From an uncultured Steroidobacter sp. (GTDB taxonomy: Bacteria > Pseudomonadota > Gammaproteobacteria > Steroidobacterales > Steroidobacteraceae): a stretch of DNA of 64,000 bases. The DNA lies in assembly GCA_937864115.1 (NCBI GenBank), contig CALMII010000029.1, positions 29,203-93,202 on the forward strand, written 5' to 3'. The notes beneath the pieces are model-generated. The model worked only from the letters and a program-made list of their open reading frames with translations, was not told where the DNA came from and did no database searches. The position numbers were made by a program, and so were the translations under genes. This document shows positions 26,044 to 33,811 of the stretch, piece by piece (the first letter of the stretch is position 1; each line of letters opens with the position of its first letter).

Positions 26044-27000
26044 TCAGCCCGGCTCGACGCTGACCCACCAGCGCGTGCGATAGACCAGGCTGACGGGCAA
26101 GGCGCGCGTGAGACTGCGCAGCACCGGCTCCGTGTCGCGGACCTGGAACGCGCCCGAGACTTTCAGCGCGGCGACATCGGGATGGCAGCGCACGACGCCG
26201 GGACGATAGCGACCCAACTCCGCAATGAAGTCATCGAGCCGCATGCCATCCGCGTAGATCACTCCTTGCGTCCACGCATCCGCCTGGACAGCGGCCGGTA
26301 CGGCAGGCCCGATCGCCAGCGCATCGAAGCGCGTGCTCGTGCCTGCTTCGATGATCCTCGACATACCTGCCCCGCCCGGCCTGATCTCCACGGCACGTTC
26401 CAGCACCGTAACCGTCGTCGCATCATCATGACGACGAACGATGAAACGCGTACCGAGCGCACGAATGCGCCCATCGCGGGTGGCCACGACGAACGGTCGC
26501 GACACGGCCGCGCGGTCCGGCGCCGTCTGCACGAGAATCTCCCCGCTTCGCAGATGCAGCAGTCGCTCACGCTCGCCGTAATCGACGTCGATTGCAGAGT
26601 CGGTGTTGAGCCAGACATGACTCGCATCGGGAAGCGCGAAGTCGCGTCGTTCGCCGATGTCCGTGCGGTAGTCGGCGCGCCAGCTCTGCCACGGCAGTTG
26701 CCGGTAGCCGAGCCATGCCGCCGATGGCGCCGCAACGAGCAGCGCAAGCGTCTTCAATGCATCGCGCCGGTCGCTTCTTCGACGACGACGCAGCGCCGGC
26801 ATGCCGACGCTCGCCGGAATGTTCCCCAGCGTCGCGCCGACGTGCTCCGCACGCTGCCAGGCGCGTTCACACTGCGGATCGCCGCGTCGCCAGTGCTCGA
26901 ATGCCGCACGATCGTCCGCACTGGCTTCGCCGGACTGCAGCAACAGGAACCATTCGGCGGCCTGTTGCGCGATGCGCGGATCGAGGGCGGCTTCGCTCAT
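26044..27000 (-). CDS. Cassette A: FecR-family anti-sigma factor
   Basis: A 318-residue FecR protein. The cytoplasmic N-terminal domain (DUF4880 type, AAEWFLLLQSGEASADDRAAFEHW) binds the sigma factor. One membrane helix follows near residues 85-100 (TLALLVAAPSAAWLGY). The periplasmic FecR domain has DIGERRDFALPDASHVWLN, LHLRSGEILVQT and RALGTRFIVR, and the C-terminal region (about 245-318) contacts the receptor STN domain. The start overlaps the sigma A stop as ATGA, which ties anti-sigma to sigma synthesis. It relays the receptor signal across the inner membrane. Confidence 0.93.
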   Translation of the reverse strand: MSEAALDPRIAQQAAEWFLLLQSGEASADDRAAFEHWRRGDPQCERAWQRAEHVGATLGNIPASVGMPALRRRRRSDRRDALKTLALLVAAPSAAWLGYRQLPWQSWRADYRTDIGERRDFALPDASHVWLNTDSAIDVDYGERERLLHLRSGEILVQTAPDRAAVSRPFVVATRDGRIRALGTRFIVRRHDDATTVTVLERAVEIRPGGAGMSRIIEAGTSTRFDALAIGPAVPAAVQADAWTQGVIYADGMRLDDFIAELGRYRPGVVRCHPDVAALKVSGAFQVRDTEPVLRSLTRALPVSLVYRTRWWVSVEPG

Positions 27001-27503
27001 GGCGCCAGGAGAATGCAGTGCGCGAAGGCCTGCGCGACGTAGCGCTTGACGCTGCGTTCGCAGACACCCAGCTGTTCGGAAATCTGCACATAGGTCAGAC
27101 CTTCGAGCTGCGCCAGCAGGAACGCATCGCGCACGCGCGTCGGCAGGCCGTCCAGCATCGCGTCGATTTCATTGATCGCCTCGATCACCAGCGCTTGATG
27201 TTCCGGCGACGGCGCGACCGGTTCCGGCAATGTCGCGAGCGCATCGAGGTACGCCTGTTCCAGCGAACGACGACGGTAGCGCGCCAGCAGCAGATTGCGC
27301 GCGATGGTGGTCAGCCACGCGCGCGGCTCGCGGATGTTCTCGATGCCGCCGGCAACGAACGCGCGAATGAAAGTGTCCTGCGTCAGATCCGCCGCATCGC
27401 TCGTATTGCCGAGCTTGCGACGCAACCGGTCGAGCAGCCAGCCGTGATGGCTGGCATACAGGGAATGAAGGGAATCGGCGCCAGTGACTGAAGGATTGGA
27501 CAT
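26997..27503 (-). CDS. Cassette A: FecI-type ECF sigma factor
   Basis: A 168-residue ECF sigma factor. Region 2 reads SLHSLYASHHGWLLDRLRRK and DAADLTQDTFIRAF; region 4 reads RVRDAFLLAQLEGLTYVQIS and LGVCERSVKRYVAQAF. The FecI-like DLTQDTF and the lack of a C-terminal extension fit iron-starvation sigma factors. ATG 27503 (MSNPSVTG) is chosen because cassettes B and C start the same way; an ATG two codons upstream is inside the leader hairpin. It overlaps FecR A by 4 bases. It should direct transcription of the cassette A receptor and perhaps others. Confidence 0.93.
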   Translation of the reverse strand: MSNPSVTGADSLHSLYASHHGWLLDRLRRKLGNTSDAADLTQDTFIRAFVAGGIENIREPRAWLTTIARNLLLARYRRRSLEQAYLDALATLPEPVAPSPEHQALVIEAINEIDAMLDGLPTRVRDAFLLAQLEGLTYVQISEQLGVCERSVKRYVAQAFAHCILLAP

Positions 27504-27509
27504 GCGCAT

Positions 27510-27594
27510 AGCCAGTGCTTGATGGCGCCCTGGCTGTGCATGCTGGCTGAGGCGGACGGGCGGGAGTCTAGCGCCCGATCTGCTTCGGTGTCAC
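27510..27594 (-). promoter_or_regulatory. Cassette A sigma promoter and leader hairpin
   Basis: On the minus strand there is a -35 GTGACA (27594-27589), an 18-base spacer and a -10 TAGACT (27570-27565). A conserved CCGCCTCAGCCAGCATGC segment follows. A hairpin with the 6-base stem AGCCAG/CTGGCT (27535-27510) ends 6 bases before the sigma ATG. The same layout precedes cassettes B, C and E. Confidence 0.7.
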
Positions 27595-27639
27595 GGCTTC
27601 ACCGATTCGCCAAGCCATGCGTGGACGGTGATCGCCAGG

Positions 27640-29298
27640 TCAAGTGGGGACGGCGTGCGCCCGGACCGCAGGCCGTTCCCGCTCGCGCCGAGTCAGGTGA
27701 CGCGCCGCAATCGCGGCCAGCAGCCCCGTCGCGATCAGACTCAGGTCCATGCCGGCCACCGGCCAGTAGGTGTCCGTGAATACGGTCTTGATCAGATGGT
27801 CGCCCGTCGTCAGCCAGTTCAGCGCAACCGCAGCTGCGGCCAGCATCGACAGCACCCAGCACTGCTCGCGCCACGCCGGATTGATCTGCGCGCGCGCCAC
27901 CGGACCACTGCGCAGCGCGGCGTGGATGAAGGCCATCACCCACGCGCCCCAGAAGGCAAACCCCTGGATGCCGTTCCTGCCGGGCAGACCCTCGGGCACC
28001 AGGCGATTGACCGCCAGCAGCATCACCGTCGCGATCAGCATCCCGGTGACTGCGAAGACCGCCACGGCATCGACGATGCGGCTGCCCTGGCTGCCCGCCC
28101 TGGCGTGCTGCGCCTTGCGTTTCTCGACGAAGAAGATGAAGCCGGTGGCGATGCACACGCAGCCCAGCAGGCCGCCCAACACGTACAACCAGCGCAGCAG
28201 CCAGTGACGGAAGTGCACGAGGTGCAGCCCCGCGAGGTACTCGAGAACCTGGCCGGTCGCCGAGGGCCTCGGGCTCTCGTGCATCACCTCGCCAGTACTG
28301 GCACGGAAATGGATGTCGCTGCCGGGCGCAGAAGTGACGCGATCCTCACCGGCATTACTGAGAACCACCCGGCCGTTCGCGTCGCCCACGTGCAGCAGGA
28401 TCAGCGCTTCGACCTTGTCCGACTGGCCACGCGCTGCCCAGCGCTGCTGCGCCTGCACCACCATCGCGTCCACCGATGCCAACGGCACAGGCACGCCTGC
28501 GCGCCGCTTCGGTACTGCCGACTGCGCCTCTTCGTGGCGTTCGTGCAGCTCGTGCAGCGGCTGTAGCTGAGTCTCCGCGATCGGAAAGTAAATGCCGGCG
28601 AAGATAAGCAGGCCGGTCAGTGCGAAGAAGAAGTGGAACGGCAGTGCCACCACGCCGCTCAGGTTGTGCAGGTCCAGCGTGCTGCGCAACAGCGCCTTGC
28701 GCGGGCGGAAGGTGAAGAACTCGCGGAAGATCTTGCGGTGTATCACCACGCCACTGACCAGCGCCGCCATCATTGAGAATGCCGCCAGCCCGATGATCCA
28801 CGCGCCCAGGTCGGCCCACGCCAGCGTCAGATTGAAGTGCAGCGGATAGAAGAGACCGGTACCGATGAACGCGGGCTCCTCTTCCAGCAACTCTCCTGTG
28901 GCCGCAACCAGCAGGCGCATGTCGTACGCCAGTTCGTCCGGCGACTTCGCCCCCGGCACTTCGTACCCGGCATACAGATAGGTGACCGGGTCGCGGGTAC
29001 TGCGGATGTCCCAGTAGTTGATGTCGAAGCGCGTCGGCACCGGCCCGCTCAGCTCGTCCCGCAGCGCGGCGACATCTTCCGCTTCGGGTTGCATGCCCTC
29101 GAGCACGGGTCGCAACACGGTGTCGAAGGACGGCATCGGTTGAGCGGCCACACGCGTCGCCGGCACGGCCCAGCGGTCGATCTCGCGATCGAAGACCGAC
29201 AGGGTGCCGAAGAAGAATGCGGCCATCAGCACGAACCCCAGCACCAGGCCGAACCAGGTGTGGACCCAGCTCATTGCCAGGCGGAAGCTCTGGAACAT
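27640..29298 (-). CDS. PepSY-associated transmembrane protein (PiuB/ferric-reductase-like)
   Basis: A 552-residue inner-membrane protein. It starts with helix WVHTWFGLVLGFVLMAAFFFG, has central helices at LGAWIIGLAAFSMMAALVSG and PFHFFFALTGLLIFAG, and two PepSY-type periplasmic blocks. Four further C-terminal helices follow (around LRWLYVLGGLLGCVC, VAVFAVTGMLIATVM, CWVLSMLAAAAVALNW and the last near MDLSLIATGLLAAI). Conserved His residues in the helices suit heme binding. Relatives are encoded with siderophore receptors and are thought to reduce iron released from siderophores in the periplasm. It is the last gene of cassette B, after the DUF3649-like gene. Confidence 0.88.
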   Translation of the reverse strand: MFQSFRLAMSWVHTWFGLVLGFVLMAAFFFGTLSVFDREIDRWAVPATRVAAQPMPSFDTVLRPVLEGMQPEAEDVAALRDELSGPVPTRFDINYWDIRSTRDPVTYLYAGYEVPGAKSPDELAYDMRLLVAATGELLEEEPAFIGTGLFYPLHFNLTLAWADLGAWIIGLAAFSMMAALVSGVVIHRKIFREFFTFRPRKALLRSTLDLHNLSGVVALPFHFFFALTGLLIFAGIYFPIAETQLQPLHELHERHEEAQSAVPKRRAGVPVPLASVDAMVVQAQQRWAARGQSDKVEALILLHVGDANGRVVLSNAGEDRVTSAPGSDIHFRASTGEVMHESPRPSATGQVLEYLAGLHLVHFRHWLLRWLYVLGGLLGCVCIATGFIFFVEKRKAQHARAGSQGSRIVDAVAVFAVTGMLIATVMLLAVNRLVPEGLPGRNGIQGFAFWGAWVMAFIHAALRSGPVARAQINPAWREQCWVLSMLAAAAVALNWLTTGDHLIKTVFTDTYWPVAGMDLSLIATGLLAAIAARHLTRRERERPAVRAHAVPT

Positions 29299-29317
29299 CA
29301 GGGCCTCGCTCGTACCG

Positions 29318-29605
29318 TCAGCGCACCAGTGCGGATTGCAGCGATGATGCGGCCACGATCAGCAGCGCGCCGCCCCCGACCAGCACCACGCCGACTCGCA
29401 GCAGGCTGCGCGCTGCGAAGGTCCACAGGAAAACGCACAGGAAGAGCAGGAAGCCCAGCAGCGAAGCCAGGCCCTGCGCATCGTGGAATTCCATACCCGC
29501 AGCATGGAGCGCCGTCATGCCCGAGGCGATGAAACCCCACGCAAATGCATAGCCTCCCAGCAATGCCAGCGCGACGCGAAGGGTCACACTCAGGCGCGGA
29601 TCCAC
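29318..29605 (-). CDS. Small membrane protein, DUF3649-like iron-uptake accessory
   Basis: A 95-residue membrane protein with three hydrophobic segments: LRVALALLGGYAFAWGFIASG, LASLLGFLLFLCVFLWTFA and LRVGVVLVGGGALLIVA. The pattern and position between a siderophore receptor and a PepSY protein match DUF3649 iron-uptake proteins. The start is taken as GTG 29605, just after the receptor stop. A longer frame would begin inside the receptor gene and adds an Arg/Ser-rich stretch with no membrane character. Function unknown; likely helps the PepSY protein handle periplasmic ferric siderophore. Confidence 0.65.
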   Translation of the reverse strand: MDPRLSVTLRVALALLGGYAFAWGFIASGMTALHAAGMEFHDAQGLASLLGFLLFLCVFLWTFAARSLLRVGVVLVGGGALLIVAASSLQSALVR

Positions 29606-29621
29606 GTCAGCCCGGCTCGAT

Positions 29622-32099
29622 TCAGAACCTGGAGCGCGCCGTGACCATGACGCGTCGCGGTTCGCCGTACAGCGCGTTGCCGCCCCATTCGACCGGCTGC
29701 GTGTTGATGACACGCCAGTAGGTCTCGTCGAACAGATTGGTCACGTTGAGCTGAACGCTGAAGTTCGCGTTGTGCTCGTAGCTGACCATTGCATCGACGA
29801 GGGTGTAGGCCTTCTGCTCCGTCCGGTAGTCGTAGCCCATCCAGTCGTTGAAGTGGTCGACGTCGCTCTGCCAGCGAAAACCACCGCCCACACGCCACTT
29901 GCCACCGGGCAGTCGGTAGGTCGTTGTGGCCTTGAGCAGACGCCGCGGGAGGTTGGGATCGATGTCCTGTCCCTCCGCACTGGGGTCGTCAGCGTTCTCG
30001 ATGGTTTTCGGATTGGCGTAGGTATAGCCGGCCGCAATCTCCCAGGATGGCGTGAGGCGGCCCAGCAGTTCGATGTCGAAACCTTCGCTGCGTATCAGGC
30101 CGCCCGGACGGGAACAGCCCTGGCCCGGGGGCGGGCACGCCGCGAGGTCGCTGACAGCGATGTTGTCCTGATCGATGCGGAACACCGCAGCATCGAGTTC
30201 CAGCAAGCCGTCCGCCCATGCGCTCTTGACGCCGACTTCGTAATTCTTGCCGACGATCGGGTCGATGAACTCGCCGTTCCTGTCCATCGCCGACTGCGGC
30301 TGGAAGATGTCGGTGTAGCTCGCATACACCGTCGCCTGCCCGGCCAGGTCGTAAGTCACGCCGGCGTACTTGGTGACGTGCTTGTCGTAGTCGTAGGCCT
30401 CGGTCCAGCCATCCCAGAACGGCTGCTCCGGCGGCGTGACCCAGATGTTGTAGTAGTCGCCCTGGAACTCGTACTCGAACCAGTCGACCCGGGCGCCCAC
30501 GATCAGCTTCAGCGGGTCCGAAATGTTGAAGCGAGCCGATGTGTAGATGCCGCGCTCGCGCGTTTTCCCAGCGTAGTAGAAATCGATGAGGTCGCGCGGG
30601 TCTGGCTTCACGGCGTCGTGAGTCCAGTTGTAGATGTCGATGTCGCTGGCCACGATGAAACCGCCGTAGCCCGCGACAGTGCCGTCGTCCTCTGCTTCGC
30701 GCACGGCGGCGCCGACTACTACATCGTGCTGGCGGCCGAAGAGTTCGAACGGACCCTGCGCGCGCAGGTCGAAGCTGGTGCGCTCGTTGCCCTCGTCGGC
30801 GTAGTGACCGCTCAGGTTGTATCCGCCCGCCTCGTTCAGGTACAGACCGTTGACGAAGTGTTCCTGTTCGACGTCGATGTAGTTGGCCGCAAACACTACC
30901 TGCCAGTCATTTGCGAACTGATGATTGATGCTGGCGTAAGCAGACGTGTTTACCGTGTCCCAGTAGTTCCAGTCGTTGCCCAGGAAGCTCGACCGCGACA
31001 GGTTCAGGTCGCCGCCGTCCTGGGCGGTAGGCAGACCGGCCCAGGTCGAGATGTCACTGTTGCTCTGGTATGAGACCGCGGCGGTCAACAGGGTGTGCTC
31101 GCCCAAGTCGAATTCGCCGATGGCGTAAAACACGCTGCGGTCTTCGCCGACCACAGCCTGGAAGCTGTCCGCCGTGCTCGCACTGGCCACCGCGCGGCCA
31201 CGCACGCTGCCCGCCTGATTGAGCGGCCCGGAGACATCGGCCGTCGCGCCGAAGTAGTCCCACTCCCCGACGATGCCCTCGACACTGGCCTGAAAGGTCG
31301 CAGTCGGTCGCTTGCGCACGAAGTTGATCGTCGCCGACGGTGTTCCCGTTCCCTGGGACAGGCCAGTCGCGCCGCGCACGATCTCCACCCGGTCGTAGAT
31401 GGCCATGTCGTTGAGCAGGCCATGGCCGCCGCTGTCGGTGTAGGCGGCGGGCAACCCGTCGTAGGTGAAGTTCGTGATTTCGAAGCCGCGCGACCAGTAG
31501 GTTTCGCGGTTCGGCCCGCTGTTGGTGTGCGGCGTGATGCCGGGGATGTACTTCAGCGCATCGCTGGCCTTGATCATGTTCTGATCTTCGATCCGGGCAC
31601 GCGTAATCACGGTCACCGACTGCGGCGTCTCGCGCGCAGTCAGCGGCAACAGGGTCGCCGTGCTCATCGCCGAGGTGGCGTAGGAGCCGGTGCCTTCCGT
31701 CGTCGCATCGAGCGTCTCCTGTACCTTGATCGTCCGCATCGTGGCCTCGTCTGCAGACGAGGCGGACATTTTCCGCAGCGAATAGCTGCCGTTGGATTCC
31801 GCGGCAGCTTCATAGCCGGTGCCGCTCAACAAGCGAGCGAAACCTTCTTTGACAGTAAAGCTGCCGCTCAGCGCGGGCGCCTGCAGCGACGCCACTTCGG
31901 ACGGCTCGAACACCAATGACACGCCCGCTTCAGACGCGAATCGATTGAGCGATTCACCCAGCGCGCCGGCGGGAATGCTGTAGCTGCGAGACGCAGCCGC
32001 CTGCGTCTGGGCCACGGCAAGTTGCGGGACACCCAGTCCCGCGAGCGACAGAGCGACAACAAGTTTGAGCACACGCGAGTGGCCGCGATGGGTGGGCAT
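29622..32099 (-). CDS. Cassette B: STN-domain TonB-dependent receptor
   Basis: An 825-residue receptor with signal peptide (MPTHRGHSRVLKLVVALSLA, cleavage near LAVAQT). The STN domain has SYSIPAGALGESLNRFASEA and LSGSFTVKEGFARLLSGTG. The plug has ARETPQSVTVITRARIED and VRGATGLSQGTGTPSA, and the barrel ends VMVTARSRF. It is of the FecA/FpvA transducing class, closest in plug motifs to cassettes A and D. It is followed by DUF3649-like and PepSY genes, making B the only cassette with a dedicated iron-release set. The substrate is inferred to be a ferric siderophore. Confidence 0.93.
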   Translation of the reverse strand: MPTHRGHSRVLKLVVALSLAGLGVPQLAVAQTQAAASRSYSIPAGALGESLNRFASEAGVSLVFEPSEVASLQAPALSGSFTVKEGFARLLSGTGYEAAAESNGSYSLRKMSASSADEATMRTIKVQETLDATTEGTGSYATSAMSTATLLPLTARETPQSVTVITRARIEDQNMIKASDALKYIPGITPHTNSGPNRETYWSRGFEITNFTYDGLPAAYTDSGGHGLLNDMAIYDRVEIVRGATGLSQGTGTPSATINFVRKRPTATFQASVEGIVGEWDYFGATADVSGPLNQAGSVRGRAVASASTADSFQAVVGEDRSVFYAIGEFDLGEHTLLTAAVSYQSNSDISTWAGLPTAQDGGDLNLSRSSFLGNDWNYWDTVNTSAYASINHQFANDWQVVFAANYIDVEQEHFVNGLYLNEAGGYNLSGHYADEGNERTSFDLRAQGPFELFGRQHDVVVGAAVREAEDDGTVAGYGGFIVASDIDIYNWTHDAVKPDPRDLIDFYYAGKTRERGIYTSARFNISDPLKLIVGARVDWFEYEFQGDYYNIWVTPPEQPFWDGWTEAYDYDKHVTKYAGVTYDLAGQATVYASYTDIFQPQSAMDRNGEFIDPIVGKNYEVGVKSAWADGLLELDAAVFRIDQDNIAVSDLAACPPPGQGCSRPGGLIRSEGFDIELLGRLTPSWEIAAGYTYANPKTIENADDPSAEGQDIDPNLPRRLLKATTTYRLPGGKWRVGGGFRWQSDVDHFNDWMGYDYRTEQKAYTLVDAMVSYEHNANFSVQLNVTNLFDETYWRVINTQPVEWGGNALYGEPRRVMVTARSRF

Positions 32100-32209
32100 G
32101 GTCAGACGACTCCCTGGTTCAGCTCGAATGGGTGGCTGTTACGGGGGAAGCCGGACGAGATGACGAAACATGCAAAAAATCGAGCGGAAGGCTGCGGGCG
32201 GCCAGGACC

Positions 32210-33163
32210 CTATCGCCTTGCGTCCACCACCACCACCCCATCTGCCCGTGCGCCGATCACGATCGGAAACCGTCCCGCAAGAATCGCGAGCGCGCGATCG
32301 GTGTCATCGACGGGCAGCACGCCGGAGACGCGGATACCAGCAACGGCAGGTGCACAGTGCAGCTTGTCAGAGCGATAGCGCGCCAGTTCTGCAATCACTT
32401 CCTCAAGCGAACGATCGCTGACCATGAGATGGCCGCGCGTCCATGCATCGGAACCCGCGGCCGCTTCGTGAATCGATTGCACACCGCGTTCATCGAAACT
32501 CGTTGCATGATCTGCATCGAGTCGCATGCCGGCGGCATCGCGCGGACGAATCTCGACGGCATGTTCGAGCACCGCGATGCGCGTGTGGGTTTCGTGCAGT
32601 CGCACGCTGAAGCGCGTGCCGAGTGCGCGCATCACGCCATGCCGGGATTCGACCAGCAACGGGCGTTGCTCGCCAGCGGGATGTGCGGAGACCAGCAGGA
32701 TCTCGCCGCGATGCAGATGCACGCGCCGCGCCCGCGAATCGAATTCGACATCAACCGCGCTATTCGTGTTGATGTGCAAAGTCGAACCGTCGTCGAGCAC
32801 GACGCGCCGCCGTTCGCCGATGGCGGTCCGCTCGTCCGCGAGATAGGGCTGCCAGAGTCGTTCGCGATACGCGAGCCAGGCACCCGTTCCGCTCACCGCA
32901 ACGCAGACCAGCCCTTTCAACACGGTGCGCCGGCCATGTGCAATACCCTTGAGCGTCGGCGTTGCAATGTCGCCGGGAACGCTGCCGAGCGTTTTCTGCA
33001 CGTTCTGCAGGCGCAGCCAGGCTTGTTCGTGCTGCGAATCCTGATGGCGCCACTCCGCGCAGGCGCGATGATCCTGTTCGGTCGCCGTCCCTGAGTTCAG
33101 ACGCACGAACCAGGCGACGGCCACGCGCCGCACGGCGGCGTCGACATGGATGGTCGCACTCAT
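32210..33163 (-). CDS. Cassette B: FecR-family anti-sigma factor
   Basis: A 317-residue FecR protein. The N-terminal sigma-binding domain includes VAWFVRLNSGTATEQDHRA. A weak membrane helix sits near residue 90 (TVLKGLVCVAVSGTGAWLAY). The FecR domain has AIGERRRVVLDDGSTLHIN, VHLHRGEILLV and RALGTRFSVRL. ATG 33163 overlaps the sigma B stop as ATGA; the upstream ATG would be inside the sigma gene. It holds sigma B inactive until the receptor at 29622 reports its ligand. Confidence 0.92.
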   Translation of the reverse strand: MSATIHVDAAVRRVAVAWFVRLNSGTATEQDHRACAEWRHQDSQHEQAWLRLQNVQKTLGSVPGDIATPTLKGIAHGRRTVLKGLVCVAVSGTGAWLAYRERLWQPYLADERTAIGERRRVVLDDGSTLHINTNSAVDVEFDSRARRVHLHRGEILLVSAHPAGEQRPLLVESRHGVMRALGTRFSVRLHETHTRIAVLEHAVEIRPRDAAGMRLDADHATSFDERGVQSIHEAAAGSDAWTRGHLMVSDRSLEEVIAELARYRSDKLHCAPAVAGIRVSGVLPVDDTDRALAILAGRFPIVIGARADGVVVVDARR

Positions 33164-33669
33164 GATTCCGTCGCCCCGAAGCAATGATCGAACGCGACCG
33201 TCATGTGGTTGCTGACGCTGCGCAGACTGATCCCCACGCGCTGCGCGATCTGCGGATAGGTCAACCCGTCGATCTGCGACAGCAGAAATACTTCGCGCAC
33301 CCTGGGCTTGAGTCCATCCAGCATCGCATCGATCCGCACCAGCGATTCAATCAGGATCTCCCGGGTTTCGGGCGACGGTGCGCAGGACTCGGGCACGCGC
33401 GCGAGGTATTCGAGAAACGCCCTTTCGACCCGGCGACGCCGGAAGTAATCGACGACGAGTCCGCCCGCAATCCTGATGAGATAGCTGCGCGGCTCCCTGA
33501 TCGGCTCATCGCCCGCCGTGCGCAGTACGCGCACGAAGGTGTCCTGCGCCAGATCCGCCGCCTGCTCGGAGCAGCTCAGCTTGCGGCGCAGCCAGTTCTG
33601 CAGCCAACCATGATGATTGGCGTACAGCGAATGAAGCGGATCGGCCCCGGTGGCGGAAGGATGGGACAT
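33160..33669 (-). CDS. Cassette B: FecI-type ECF sigma factor
   Basis: A 169-residue ECF sigma factor. Region 2 has LHSLYANHHGWLQNWLRRK and QAADLAQDTFVRVL; region 4 has KPRVREVFLLSQIDGLTYPQ and VGISLRSVSNHMTVAF. Its first 55 codons are unusually close at the DNA level to those of cassette C, with one mismatch in a run of about 55 bases, while the rest has diverged. ATG 33669 has no classical ribosome site; the space is taken by the leader hairpin. The stop overlaps FecR B. Confidence 0.93.
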   Translation of the reverse strand: MSHPSATGADPLHSLYANHHGWLQNWLRRKLSCSEQAADLAQDTFVRVLRTAGDEPIREPRSYLIRIAGGLVVDYFRRRRVERAFLEYLARVPESCAPSPETREILIESLVRIDAMLDGLKPRVREVFLLSQIDGLTYPQIAQRVGISLRSVSNHMTVAFDHCFGATES

Positions 33670-33676
33670 GCGAATG

Positions 33677-33760
33677 GCCAGTGCGTTGAAGCGCCCTGGC
33701 TATGCATGCTGGCTGAGGCGGACGGGCAGGAGTCTAGCTGGCGCATCGCTACGATGTCAC
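33677..33760 (-). promoter_or_regulatory. Cassette B sigma promoter and leader hairpin
   Basis: On the minus strand there is a -35 GTGACA (33760-33755), an 18-base spacer and a -10 TAGACT (33736-33731). A hairpin GCCAG/CTGGC with inner GCG/CGC pairs (33700-33677) ends 7 bases before the ATG at 33669. Same layout as cassettes A, C and E. Confidence 0.7.
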
Positions 33761-33811
33761 CGACCACCGCCCGGAAACCGACTGCTTGCGCCCCTCCGGC
33801 CCGGCGCCGGG